Positions 24,665 through 38,064 of a stretch of 64,000 bases of DNA are shown one piece after another. Below the pieces are notes generated by a model. That model was not told the origin of the DNA. It made no database searches and was given only the letters and a program-made list of their open reading frames with translations. The position numbers were made by a program, and so were the translations under genes. Source of the DNA: Priapulus caudatus (lineage: Eukaryota; Priapulida; Priapulimorpha; Priapulimorphida; Priapulidae). Every line of letters starts with the position of its first letter. The first letter of the stretch is position 1. Where the stretch lies: contig NW_014577077.1 of NCBI RefSeq assembly GCF_000485595.1, forward strand, positions 530,999-594,998, given 5' to 3'.

Positions 24665-25035
24665 GAACACAGCTTTAGGGACATGAATGAATCCTCTTCT
24701 TCCGAACACAGCTTTAGGGACATGAAGGAATCCTCTTCTTCCGAACACAGCTTTAGGGACATGAAGGAATCCTCTTCTTCCGAACACAGCTTTAGAGACA
24801 TGAAGGAATCCACTTCTTCCGAACACAGCTTTAGGGACGTGAAGGAATCCTCTTCTTCCGAACACAGCTTTAGGGACATGAAGGAATCCTCTTCTTCCGA
24901 ACACAGCTTTAGAGACATGAAGGAATCCACTTCTTCCGAACACAGCTTTAGAGACATGAAGGAATCCTCTTCTTTCGAACACACCTTTAGGGACATGAAG
25001 GAATCCTCTCTCTCCAAACACAGCTTCGGGGACAG
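24665..25035. repeat. 39-bp minisatellite, nine to ten units
   Basis: Units begin GAACACAGCTTTAGGGACAT and repeat every 39 bases (first starts 24665 and 24704). Because 39 is divisible by 3 and the unit lacks stops in several frames, one forward frame (EHSFRDMKESSSS) and two reverse frames (EEDSFMSLKLCSE; FGRRGFLHVPKAV) stay open for more than 150 residues. No splice or start evidence favours any of them as a gene. Confidence 0.9.
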
Positions 25036-25207
25036 CTAGGAAAGCTTCCTCATTGCCATAACAGAGCTTCAGGGACAGAATAGCTTCCTCTCTGTACCGA
25101 CACAAATTCATGGTCAGGATAACCTCCTCTCTATCCCAACAGCGCTTCAGGATTATACGGCTATGTTGAGAGTGTAATCTTTCCTCTCAATACGTTGCAA
25201 AAAAAAA

Positions 25208-25415
25208 GTAGAAGTAACATGTCTACTACGGCAAAAAAGTAGAAGTAAGATGTCTACTACGGCAAAAAGGTAGAAGTAACATGTCTACTACGGCAAAAAA
25301 AGAGAAGTAACATGTCTACTACGGCAAAAAGGTAGAAGTAACATGTCTACTACGGCAAAAATGTAGAAGTAAGATGTCTACTACGCCAAAAAGGTAGAAG
25401 TAACATGTCGACATG
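25208..25415. repeat. 31-bp minisatellite, seven units
   Basis: Units begin at 25208, 25239, 25270, 25301, 25332, 25363 and 25394 with GTAGAAGTAACATGTCTACT. Each can fold as a hairpin (GTAGA with TCTAC). Confidence 0.9.
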
Positions 25416-26814
25416 TCTCCGTTCTGCATACATCATTTGACTACTCTTGTTTAGAACGTTCTATATTCAGAGAGGCACGCCAGCAGCAGCTGGCAGAGAA
25501 AGCTTATTACACACACCACGCAGGACATTTAGTAGACGTGGCTTTCTAAATTGGCATTGCTGTAGATGATCACCAGTTTTCCTATCACATGCAGGTAACT
25601 AAGGTCCTGCAATTTTTTATACAAAGTTTTTATTAAATTGTACTGTCTAGCATTATCAGTTCGTCTAACATGTTGTTACGTAAGCACAGCTATCATACTG
25701 CTAGCTGTGGTGATAAATAACTGTGTTACTGTTATTGAGTGGAAAGTAAAGACGCTGCATGGTCAGTTGATATCGATTAGCAACGAGAATACAGATGATA
25801 GTTTAGGACTTGCTCCCCGTGTTATAGCTGATTTTTAAATCAAGAGATTGTAGAGAGCTAACAGGGAGGGTAACAATGTTTTTAAGACATCAGTTTACTT
25901 AATGTTAAACACAACATATTGCCAAATTCACGTGCGTAGAGATGGGCCAGGTGGAGCAGTGACTTGTAATTTCCTATTTCTAAAAATGCCGTTTAAAGCA
26001 TGGTTTAAAATACCGGGTGAGTATTGCAGCCTGTGAATTATCTAACAATCTTCGTCCCGCAGTTTCATCACTATCACTGTCCTTGTGACGATTTGTCAAG
26101 TAGGTTTCAGTTCATAACGTGTTGCCACATCGGGTCTGTATGTGAGCGGTGTACTCGGGCGGAGAGAGTGAATGGTATCACTTACTCTATGCAGGGAGCT
26201 TTTAACTTGCACTAACCATCTTCCAACACCCCATGGCCATATGCGCCAGCTAAGTAGCGAGTCACCAGACACCAACATAAGCACTGTTGCACGGAGGGAA
26301 GGGAAACCCGAGGAGAAGCAAAGCGATCGTATAACCCGCGCAAATGTTTTCTTGTTGCAGCGCGCTAACAGCCTCATCAGCTGTCTAGCGGAGAAAAAAC
26401 AATAAAATATACTAGCTATACTCTCGCGTAACTAGCGCATCCTTGTATTTGTTCCTATTTCACTGCCAGGGCATGCACGTGCATCCGAGCGAGCATGCTG
26501 CAATGCATGGCGGAAGGCAAGCATTGCTTCGACAGCACGCTTACTCGCTTGTGCTAACATTTTCGCTAACTCAATTTTAGCGCATCAGCAAAAAACCCTG
26601 ATTTCCGTAGAAGTGCAACCAGAATGTAAAACCAATTATTTTTCTAACTGACGTATAACTAACGAATAACCAACGTATGCGTTTGCATTACGAGATTTCA
26701 ACCGGAGAATTTCAATGTCAGAATTACATTTCAGTTAATTGAGTGACGAATCTCAAATAAATACCGAATAATTATCACTCATCTTGCGCGCGAGCTTCGA
26801 AAAACGACATATGT
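25416..26814. other. Non-coding stretch, no gene recognised
   Basis: Short open frames only (25638-25838, 26024-26405), none with recognisable motifs. Confidence 0.35.
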
Positions 26815-27120
26815 AATATTCCAACATGTTCTGCTTGCATCTATGACAAATACGACATGTGCATGTACGTTCTCCTATGACACTATTTGTCATAGGAAGA
26901 TTCTTCCTATGACAAATATTGGCGAGTCAACTTCGTTCCGCTTTACAGCTGAAATTCACTGTTTGCGTTCATAATAGCGCTCCTAAACTCCTATGATGCA
27001 CACAAACCATACAACAAATTATTTGTCATAGGAAGAATATTCCTATGACAAATAGTGTCATAGGAGCGTATACGCGTATGTCGTATTTGTCATAGATGCT
27101 AGCAGAACAGGATGAATATT
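26815..27120. mobile_element. Palindromic MITE with repeated CTATGACAAATA hairpins
   Basis: The ends AATATTC...TTCTGCTTGCATC and their complement bound 306 bp. The ~95-bp arms contain CTATGACAAATACGACAT, then CTCCTATGACACTATTTGTCATAGGA-type nested inverted repeats. The word CTATGACAAATA or its complement appears about six times. Non-coding. Confidence 0.8.
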
Positions 27121-28456
27121 CCACGGTTCTCGTCATTCGGAAAGTACATACTGAACGCATTTTCGATGAAGGATTGAGACAGTGACAGTGTCGAACAGGG
27201 TACATGCATCCTAGACACATGTAGCCTGAGTCTAAGCAGAGCCTCGCGGAGGGCGGCCAGGGCCAGACGACTACACACGCAACACCGCCAAACGCAGCTG
27301 TACAGCAGAAGGACTTAGTTAAAGTGCCAGTACAAATAAACACAACTTTACCACCTTTAAATATTCTCAGCGCCGAGCAGCCGCCATATTTTCGTCCGAT
27401 GATACTCATTGGAGACTGCGAAATCCCCATTCATTTCCAGTGCTCTTATTCCCACACGGTGGCTGGAAGATGTCCTCATTTACGGGGCGGGGTTATTACA
27501 TAGATGCGCCTCAGCTATTTTACATGAATAGTTCGTATTCGAACAACGGCTCTTCTTAATTGCCACACCAAAAACCAGAAGGGTAGAATGATACTTATTA
27601 TAGGTGGCAGCACTGTATTGTATGGTGACATCCTCAATTTGCTGCACACGTACTAATTATACCCTACGAATATATTATTAGCACAAACTTCTCATTAGCA
27701 GTTTCCCATTAGTCTGCGTAATCGTGTATAAATCCATCAGTAAACAAGGACGATCTCGCACGAGCGAAGTGCATTTCGTTTAGAAATTGATAATAAATTC
27801 AACGCGCACAATGACACGCAGCGAAGCGTTAAAAATTTAATAGGGGAGAGCGACAGCGTGCGGAACACTGAGCAAACGCGTGCGGCCATCCTTTCTAATA
27901 CGCGAGAGGAAATATTCAATCACATCAGCGCTGATATACTAACAGCAGTGAGCCTGTATGGATTACCCACCCTCAATACGGGGGATTGTTTACCACTCTT
28001 CACCACGTCGGTAATGCACCGACTACTTAGTTCCTGTCCCGCCAACAGGTAGGTGCATGGTAACTCTGCTGGTAGGGAAGGATGGTGAAACGCAGCTATC
28101 CAATCATATAACAGCTTCTTCACACATCTGCTAGTGAAAACTCGAGAAACGCTGCTAAGCATGCGTGCTAACGTGCTATGCATGGGCCGACGGTAATGGC
28201 AACCTGCCAGGGCGGGTATCCTTTAAAAAAAAACGTGGCCATTTACGCACACTATGGCGATGTAAATGCTCAGATAACCACCTATCTGCACGCGAGAACA
28301 TAATATAACCATATAACCTGTCGCACCTATATCGCGGGGATATACATATCGGTGTTGGGAAAAATTAGCACTGGTTTGGCCATACAATAACGGCGTGAAA
28401 TAAAATAATGCGAAATACCAATGACGCCATTACACAGTTATAATTAAAAACACAAC
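27121..28456. other. Non-coding stretch, no gene recognised
   Basis: Open frames on both strands at 27026-28183 overlap the MITE edge or shadow each other. No domain seen. Confidence 0.35.
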
Positions 28457-28522
28457 GCAAAATATCATATATATATATATGATATTTTGCACAATTTTTA
28501 AAAATTATATATATATATATAA
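28457..28522. repeat. Perfect 34-bp palindrome plus adjacent (AT)n
   Basis: 28457-28490 (GCAAAATATC, fourteen AT bases, GATATTTTGC) is a perfect palindrome. A second AT run flanked by AAATT-type bases follows. Confidence 0.85.
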
Positions 28523-29875
28523 TATGAATTTACAATCAATAACATTAGTTTTTTCTCTGCATGTTTTGCGCGTAATTATAACGATTACGGATTTTTGAAT
28601 TGTAGGTGTGCCTTTACCTGTGTGCTATATAAGATAGACATAGTAACTGGTTCAAACATTTTAAGCACAAGAGAGTAATAGATACAACGATACGAGAGCC
28701 GTCTAAAACAATCCTCGTTCACTGAACATAATGTAAAATTAGAGCATTTATTAACGCATTTCTTTAATAAACAGAGGGACAAGAAATTGACACTTGCTTA
28801 CAACCCCGTGCGCGTCCTGCTATGCTGTTATATAACCCACATTATGTAACACACACGTATGTACTCGGTATTACACTTTACATCTTTACATCTATATGCG
28901 AAAAGGGTGACCATGACCATGCCTGTAAAATGCACTGATGTTAATTCGCAGTCTGCTTTATCCAGACGGTATAAGCCGAAGCGCAACAGAGAGCAGGTAT
29001 GTGAAATAGGAAACGTGATCCACCTACAGGTAAATTAAGGTGCGATAGTCGAGGTAAAAAAGCTGACGGCGAGACGCGCGAGAGTATATATTGCACGATC
29101 GATCGAATTGCACGAATATAGATGATAATGAAATAGGTGCTAATGGGCTTTTCTATTGTTACTCGATAATTGAACTACCATTACGATGCTGGGTGCACGT
29201 ACGGTTAATGGTGTAGCGCCTAATTACAAACGAAAAAAACACTGAAACGGCACAAAAATTATTTAGACGACGATATAGTAAGACGGGTTTCGCTATTCTG
29301 CCTATAACTCCTATCCTAATAAGGTCAGGTTCACGGCGTATTAGTTATTAGTTAGAATTAAAAATTCGATTTACCAAAACACCACACGCATATTCAAAAC
29401 AAACTCAGATTAAGAATTGGGTGATCGCGTCGTTGACATTTTGTTCGTTTATTTATACAGTAGAAAAGCATTTTAAAGGTGAAATCCTGCAGTCCATTTC
29501 TACTGTTCATTGATCATGCTAATATAATTCATCGTGAAATTGTCACTGCATATGTTACGCTATCAGAATATATTGATTCGCGTGTATTTGTTCGGTTTTA
29601 TACACGAGTTTCTGCCAAGAACATTACAATTAAGCCAAGCCAGTAAAAAGGTTAAGGCTTCATGAATGTTAGGGAGCCTAAAAGTAAATATTAGTCATCT
29701 AGTTATAACTGCCAGACTTACCCTGTCAACAAGCATCAGCTTCACTATTTCATGCCAGTTTATACAGCAACATTTTTATAAGCAAACCAAATACAGATTA
29801 CAAATAATCGGCTATAGAGCACTAAGAGAAGCAAGCTCCTCATCACATGCCATCATTCTCTACACAGAGAAAAGG
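28523..29875. other. Non-coding stretch, no gene recognised
   Basis: AT-rich with no supported frame. Confidence 0.4.
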
Positions 29876-30236
<361 letters not shown>

Positions 30237-30237
<1 letters not shown>

Positions 30238-33200
30238 GGGGAAGGAGACATTTCCTCCACAACAATTTAACCCCATCTTTTAATGCAAATTTAATAAGCA
30301 TAAACCTCTCATTAATTGTTTTAAAGGATAACAAAGCATTTCTAAACCATTGAAGGAAATACATTTCAATGAATACAACATAGTGACATTTACATTTTTA
30401 TAGCGTACGCAAGTAGAACATTAGGACTAATTAGACGTTTAGTGAATTCGATTTACACATTCACATGTTTTAACGGCTATATAGACATTTTTACATTGAC
30501 AATTTGCAGGGGAGACAATTTTCATATGAAATATTTAGGATACAGAAGACAGCGTTACAGATACAGCAGTACCGATACCGCGCAAATATCGCGGATAATT
30601 AGAATGTGATGGGAGAAAATCTGCCGACCATCCTCATCCTCTTTAAGTCAATGATGCGCCAGATGAATGAGTGCATGTTAGAACTTAAAAGAGCATTTCA
30701 AAGCGTATCATTGATTGAGAAGGCAAAGTTTACGTCATCAGTTTCACTTTCCCACATATAATAAACTGCTACGACTTGGAATTATACGTGTGATGACATG
30801 TTCTGTGAAGTTGGAGTGGAATTGAATTTGGTATCCAATTAGCATGCCAACTGAACAGCCCAAGGAACACATAGCAAGACAATTAAAGGCTTTGCGGAAG
30901 TGTTTGTTGAAATTAATTAACAAGTAACAAAGGTCGATGAAAATAATTTATAGTAGTTTGCACGATGACGTACGTGTGGTTGAAGTGACCATTATAACAA
31001 AATGTTCAACATGCCGTATAAGGCCTTGAACGAACTGTGATGAAGAAAGAGACTGTAATTAACTAGGAAATCATGGAAGGTTTTCATTTTCTGTGACAGT
31101 ATTCAATTACAACAATGTGCAGTCAAGCAATTTTACAAGTTTTCCGTGACACCGAAAATTAACAATAGGGTGATAGAACATATGAATGTGCTCAAGCCGC
31201 ACTTCCAATTCACAGATAAATAGCAACAATGTCAGTAAATGAATCTATATGTCTATGTGTCACTAACTTAGTATGATTAGTTAGAAATGACACTGGTAAC
31301 GTTTTCAGTGCTAATAAAAGGTTTATTGCTAGTGTATTTCTGTCAGCAAATATGTTATGCTGTACTTCCATAGTTCATGCGTTCATATTTGGTCTGTCAT
31401 ATAGGTATTTCCCTGACGGTCTCGCCATTTTAGTGGGAATGACTCCGCAATAAAGTGTACTATTATGCATCGTAAATGTACGATTCATGCATCATAGAAG
31501 CCTAGTACGCAAAAAATGGTCATGCTGATTTTGTTGTAATATCCAGCAATTTTGCTAAATTATATAGCCATTATAACAGGGACATTAGCTTGTTTTTGAA
31601 ATGAAATCCGGCAGACACGTGGGACATGAGACTCGCTCAAAACATTGGCAAAGGTTCCGCAAGAAAACAAATACTTTGAATATGTATTCATTGAACATGA
31701 AAATAACTTCGAGTTCACTGCAGGCATTATTAATTCATTTTCGTGTCATATTTCTTCCGGCCCTAGCTCCTCAACGTTTTTAACGCATGTACTTTAGCAC
31801 GTCGTGACAAGACATCTGTCCTTTTGGCAAGCAAACCACTCAAGCAGAGAATTTCAGGAAATACAGATAAAGACCAAACACGATCAACACTGACCCATAA
31901 AGAATACGCTGTGTAGTTCTTTAGTGATAGCACGCTGATAACCCAGTACCTCTTTGCATAGATACAATCAGCAACATGCAAATGCTCACTATCAGTTCAC
32001 CACATCATACTCATAGACTACAAATAATCTGTGCATTTCCTTTAACGCGTTTTTCATTCCTATTAAAATGTGTGTCGGGTAAATATTGACAGCAAAAATC
32101 GGAATAATCGGAGTGATTACATATAATGGAATGGAAGTAAATTAAAAAAACATCGTGTTTATCAAGCCAGAATCAAAGGGCCTTTGGGGAAAATAAATAC
32201 CAAAAGTGTAAAAATACCAATACCATCTCTTGAAACCTAGTCTTCCGAAATATCGTTTTGTAATGAACGATAGTAAAGTATGTATTTATTAATGTAGCCT
32301 ATATTACAATATAAATTGGGGTTATTACCGTAGGCTATTTACTGGAGGGTCAGGATCCAATGGCGCAAGCGCACTTCGTGCAGTGACCCCATGGTCTAAC
32401 ATTGAACAACGTTTTCTTCTGCAAGAACTATACTCGGTGTTTTGGGGGCTTATAGGACGTTTCGATGCATATTAGACGCACCCCAAAATGCAGGGTCATA
32501 AGGTCATAAACTGAGAGAAACGGTTAACTGCCTAACCCTTCCACTCATAAGCAAGGCTGCATCCGTGTTTTTTTCTGCCCCATCTTTACATTTCATGTAA
32601 CTAGGTGTGTAATATACCGTACCGTAAGGCCCTTGCTATAATAATGTCCGCTACATCAATCATCAGCTTATAGGATGCAAAATTATTACTGGAGACATTT
32701 CCTGAGAAAGAATACGCCGATATAAGCCGCTATATACGGTACATTCTAAAAATTCCCGATGAAATTGAATGGCAGTACGAAATATCCACGCTTGTCCGTC
32801 TCAACTGATGAGCTCTTATGAGAAATGCCAGGCGACCTACAGCACTGCAATGATGGGCTGTCTGTGACCACACACACACACACACACTCACAACTCGTTC
32901 AACATGTAATTGGTTTCAGCACGAGTCATTTAGCGTACATTCATCCCTAAAATTAGGTACATATTGGGTATTATAACCTCGTACATAGCTTTGATGATGC
33001 TTATTCGTTATGATTATAGCATTTCGTCTTCGCGGAATGCGGACGGCTGCAATGCATTATCTCAACGATTGTTTCGTATTGTAAACTGATTCAGTAAACG
33101 TCTGCATCAATATTTTCGTAAACCGTTAACGTATAAACCAACGCCGTTCGTTCCTAATTCCACCATACGTGTTGTCATCCTACCCGACTAGAAAAAAAAA

Positions 33201-34801
33201 TCTGCTTTACTTCTTCAATACCTTTCCGGTTGTCGCAATACCAAAATTCAGCAGAAATGGGAAGGCGGCGTTAATATAACATCTTTTTAGTAGTAGACGT
33301 ACTACATCTATAATGCGTATAGCATCCCATAATTTTCTCTGTACACGCGTGCATTTATCAAGATATATAGTTTCGTTAGAGTAAATGATTGCGCTATATA
33401 AAAGTCCACCTCTCCAATTTTCACCTTACCCGCCTATCACAGAAGACCACATAGCTATCTAAATGCCACCGCTGTACTGACAGAGTTCTATAGACCTATC
33501 AATGACACTATACACATTTTCTATCTTCCCAGCCTTCAGCTCGCCAGTCAGAGCTCCATTGCCTATATGTTGATGTTGTCTGTTCATGAATTTACCTTAC
33601 TGATGAACCGTTACTACTACAACTTAACACTTCCCAATTGTGAAGATGTTTCGAATTCAGAAATTCGAAGAACAGATTTGCGTGTTGACAATTAAAGTCA
33701 GATCAATCGGTCTGACTGATGATAAAAACTAGTGGTTTCTCAAGGACATGCCACCACCAGCTACGCCGCCAGCATTAACTGCAGTCAGCTTTTTAACACC
33801 GAGCACAAAAGCTATTGCACAGCGAGTATCAGAACAAACGCGCTGCAAGTTTGCAGCAGACAACTTGCAGCAGACAGGCTTGCTATAGCATCGATCAGGA
33901 GTAACTCATCACAAACTTGTGATCATTCTCTCCTGCATCTATCCACGTGGACGACGGTGACGTCACAAATGTCTCAGTGCGCGTTCATGCTACAAGCGTG
34001 GCTGCCGATTATATTGTATAACAACCCAGGGGATCGCCCCCCCCCCCAGCTGCACATTATATACGCTACACTATAGTACGTCAATGGGTACATCTACCGC
34101 GAAAGTCACTGTTTACACATTGAAAGTGCTCGCGCTCGTCTTGAAGCTCCATTTAATTAAGCACACGAAAATAAATAACAGTAGTAAAATATAATTAAAT
34201 GACACCGAGCGAATTTCTCTCTGAAAAATCTCCCATCATTGCATTTTTGAGCTTCCGCTATACAGGCTGTCAGACCCTCGCGCGTTGACAGCAATCTCGC
34301 AGGCAAATGCGATAAGCTGCGTTTGCAGCTTGGCAGGAAATGACAAATGGAAAGTAGAATTGAGCTGGGTGTAAGCGATTTCCCTAGCGGCTCGTGGTGA
34401 CGGCTAGCAGCTAGCTACACGTGTGCGAGCGCGCGCGCGCGTACCACGAACACACACACCAGTCAAGTCGGCACGTCTCAATCCCTCCCGTGTTGTAGCA
34501 CGTGTTGAAATCTCACTGCCGACATGCGATCTAGTTGCCGACCATGCAAGCAGGTTGTTGAGCGCAATGCAAGCGCGCGAAGACGCATTCAGTTAGCGTC
34601 CCAATAATACGCAGTCCCTATAGTAAAACCATGCTCGTTCATACTTGCCTTATGTAAGCAGCATCAATTGCCATGCACGTCTGTTCATGTGCGTGCGGCA
34701 AAATAATCTGTGCCCTAACCCCAACTGGCAACCTATCCGCCTCATGGCCTCATATAAGTACTCAACAACAGCCAATAAGGGACTAATATTATGAGCGGGC
34801 A
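30237..34801. other. Long non-coding stretch, no gene recognised
   Basis: AT-rich; no exon with both a coding-like reading and splice sites was found. It contains a short (CA)n at about 32868 and a (GC)n at about 34428. The 114-residue frame at 33732-34076 shows no motif. Confidence 0.35.
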
Positions 34802-35329
34802 GCGTGATTTTTTTTTCTAGGTCAATCAAGAACATAGGGCTCTAGTGAGCGCTGCTATTGGTTGAGCTTGTTTCGTCGCTCAATGACGTCACAGTGTCGT
34901 CATATTCATAGCACATCCAAAATTCATAATTGCAATATCCCTCAATAGCCTAGCGAGTACAGCACGCAATTCAAGTCTGAAGGGTCGGTGGATCGAATCC
35001 GATCCATTTTCTAATTATTTTCCTGTTTTCTGTATTTTTCTATCTTTATCCGTTTAACAATTTTTTTCCAATTAACGCAATGATTTATTTACATTTGAAT
35101 AACAACAATTTATTTTAACAACAATTAAGAACAACAATTTAACAACAAACATGAACAACAAACAAACAACAAACAACAATTAATAACAACATGTTAATAA
35201 CAACAATTAAACATTATATTTTTTATATATTTTTTTAAATAGGAGTTTGAGGCACGTGATTTGTATCAACCAATGGCAGCGCTCACTAGAGCCCTATGTT
35301 CTTGATTGACCTAGGAAAAAAAATCACGC
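34802..35329. mobile_element. MULE-like MITE with tRNA-like core, copy 1
   Basis: Ends read GCGTGATTTTTTTTTCTAGG at left and the complement at right. The arms match for about 60 bp through GGTCAATCAAGAACATAGGG and GAGCGCTGC. A 9-bp direct repeat with one mismatch flanks it: GAGCGGGCA at 34793-34801 and GAGCGGGAA at 35330-35338. Long TIRs plus a 9-bp duplication fit Mutator-like elements (inference). The interior holds a tRNA-like Pol III region and an AACAAC-rich tract. It is non-coding. A second copy lies at 58887-59395. Confidence 0.85.
34939..35011 (+). promoter_or_regulatory. tRNA-like Pol III promoter (A and B boxes), copy 1
   Basis: The A-box-like TAGCCTAGCGAG starts at 34946 and the B-box-like GGATCGAATCC at 34990, exactly 44 bases apart as in tRNA genes. 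The B box differs from the GGTTCGAATCC consensus by one base. A TTTT run follows about 10 bases later. The T-stem does not pair well, so this is a tRNA relic or promoter rather than a working tRNA. Confidence 0.6.
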
Positions 35330-35338
35330 GAGCGGGAA

Positions 35339-38056
35339 AGTCATATATGCGTGCTTTGATTCATTCACCGGGCGCCATGTTCTTTCCCTGCTGTAAATTT
35401 CGAAACATTTCACCCACACTACTAAACCCACCCGTCTTCAGACAATTCTTTGCCATCGATCTTCAGCATTCATGAAGCACAGCAGAGTTACAACGTGTAA
35501 TGCTAAAACCTGATAAACCTATGATATCTCTAATTAGTGAGCAAAATTACGAGACACGAGGGCATAAAAACGCATGAAATTTCACGGCTATAGAAGAAAT
35601 GTCACTGTAAGTGCATCACAGACGACTCTGCGACTGTGATGTATAGTAACTTTCAGCCAAGCTAAATGCGCCTACCATCGCATACGGGCGAACACAATTA
35701 TATACGCAAGGCAATTAACATTTTATATATATTGTATATAGTTTTACATACAAAAGTAAATCTATTAGACTATCGTATTTAAACACCTTCATATCTTTTA
35801 TGGCAAAATTACAGTATTGTATTCGGGTATCACCTAGGTTCTATGTTTAACGACTACGGAAACCCAGACAACAAGAATCTATTATTAGCTATTACACTCT
35901 AGCTATAGGTTCAAAATGCAGGCTGCCCTCGGAAAACACATTTAGATTCCTCTGCTGTTGATCACACTAAACCGGATCCACACTAACCTGCACTTAAAAC
36001 GCACGCCAGCGGTATAGATCGAGAATAATCGATGAAACGCTGCAAGCAGCGACAAACATTACTATCTAACACGTCCTGAACGATAAATACGTCGAGAGAA
36101 ACTCACCCCATTCTATCGGAGACATACGAATCATATCCACCATCGAACCACTCCACGGTATGTCTGCGATGGATGCTTCTCCACCAGTTTCTAGCGTTGG
36201 CTGTGACACAGTTAAGGATCAACGGGTGCTAATCAACGCTTGCACTGGGTGCATGATGTAAAGCAGGGCTTAATCATGTAAAAAGCAATAACTAGCCGGT
36301 AATAAGATGGGCAAAAACTTAAAACATAAACACACGCCCTTTGCAAAGGCAATCTCATTGGAACAGCAGGATAGATGGAATCTACACGTAAATATACTGT
36401 TAATTAATGCTGCTCGTACATCTAACCGATCATAAATCCGATGAATTAACTTGCCGCATAAGAAGCTGCATGGGTTATAAATGAGAAAATCCTCACGGTT
36501 TTAAGAACATTAATAAATTCTCGTTTATCCAAATGAGCTCGAAGATACGGAGAGTGAATTTTCTTGAAGACTTACTTGATTATAAGATCACACACGCACA
36601 CCACGCAAACCCAAAAACTAGAGGATAGTTTGGAGACATCGCAAACTCACACACCAAAATATTAGGGCTTCCTGTACCGTCGTTCCAATGCGTCGCATTT
36701 TTGCGATTTACACGCATTTTCGATCAAGAATGAATACCAAGTTCTATGTCTAGACAGCTGCCGTCCTCAACCAACCAATCCATTCATTCCTCCATCTATT
36801 ATGTATCAAAGACCACAGACATGATATTTCGAAAATGAAGTCATATGGAATTATTTGTCAAATACTTCCAGGAAATATGTTGTTATACCTATTCGCGGAT
36901 ACCCAACTACTTATCACTCCCAACTTAAAAATTAACTTGAAAATACTTGAAACTTGAAGTGATTACGTCATCGTAAATAGTAAAACTAAAATAAATATTT
37001 CCACTTTTTCACAAAATGTAAGTAATTCTGTTCACTTTTTATGGTTAAATTGCTGCATTATACTTCCTATTTTCCTATATTGTTTGATGTAAACATACGC
37101 TCGTGACTCATACATAGCCCATAGCAAGAAATTAATGTCAGGATAATAATATCAAATCGTCCAGGTTTTTTGGATTTTTAACTAGTTGAGAAACAGTTCT
37201 TATCTTATCAGGTAAGAATTTGACGATACATTTAGTCCCGTTAGTACGTATTTTTAATGTACAAAAATGGCAATTTTTTTTTTACAAATATCACCATAGA
37301 AAATTCGTGACGTAGTCAATTTAAATGTTATGCTGTTACAGTATAAAAATAGCAATTAAGCAGGCAATAATGCATGTATTTGAGAAGAGGTTTGATATAC
37401 AATTCCAAGTTATGCATGAATTTATTTAATAGAAGTTTTATGCAGTAAGGGGCAGTTTCACCAGTTTGACAAGGGTGCATCACCACTAGGGGTGCTCCAG
37501 ATCTTAGATTCGGCTGGAACACACCAGCTGGAACCCCAATTTTCGGCTGCGACCAGAACTCTTCATATACAGTCGACAGGAGCCAATCTTTTTACCAATT
37601 TCGTTTCTGTTACTAGAAACATCTTTATGGCAAGAAATTATAATTTTACCATCCTACTTCCTGTCTTATTAAACTGTCCCATAAATAAATAAAGTCACCC
37701 CATTAAGCAAGAATTTCTCTTGTACTGAAGGCAGATGACTGTCATACACCGAACAACCATCTTGTAATTAGAACTTTAAGCATCGTCTTAGTGGTCTGAG
37801 TGCTGACACTGCCCGCTAATGCTATTTCGTTTGGGTCAGGTAATTTTGCACTACATGGAGCCAAAAGTGTCATGTTTATTTCTAGCTAAAGTTCTTGTCC
37901 CAGCTAAAACATCAAAATTCGAACCCTGTTACCACCATTGTCTCACATCATGTGTCAATAGGTACACTGAGAGGGTTCCGCACAGGAAAACTCAAGAAAC
38001 CGTCAGTCCTGCCAATGCGGCAGTTTAAACTCAATTCATCCTAAAATCCGTGTATA
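35339..38056. other. Mostly non-coding stretch containing one exon-like segment
   Basis: No gene recognised except the minus-strand candidate exon at 36107-36200. Open frames at 37328-37692 and 37819-38028 are not recognisable. Confidence 0.35.
36107..36200 (-). CDS. Unidentified candidate internal exon
   Basis: On the minus strand CTGTGTCACAG precedes the segment and GTGAGT follows it, so both splice borders are good. One frame is open (phase 2 in, phase 2 out): NARNWWRSIHRRHTVEWF, then DGGYDSYVSDRM. The composition is protein-like and not repetitive. I do not recognise the family and it does not read as a part of TRAPPC9 I know. It lies about 3 kb downstream of the TRAPPC9-like exons on the same strand, so it could be a neighbouring gene or a chance open segment. 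Confidence 0.4.
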
Positions 38057-38064
38057 GATGTTAC

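Noticed and set aside
34939-35011. Functional tRNA gene
   Set aside because: A and B box spacing is right, but the T-stem pairs poorly and the region is part of a repeated TIR element.
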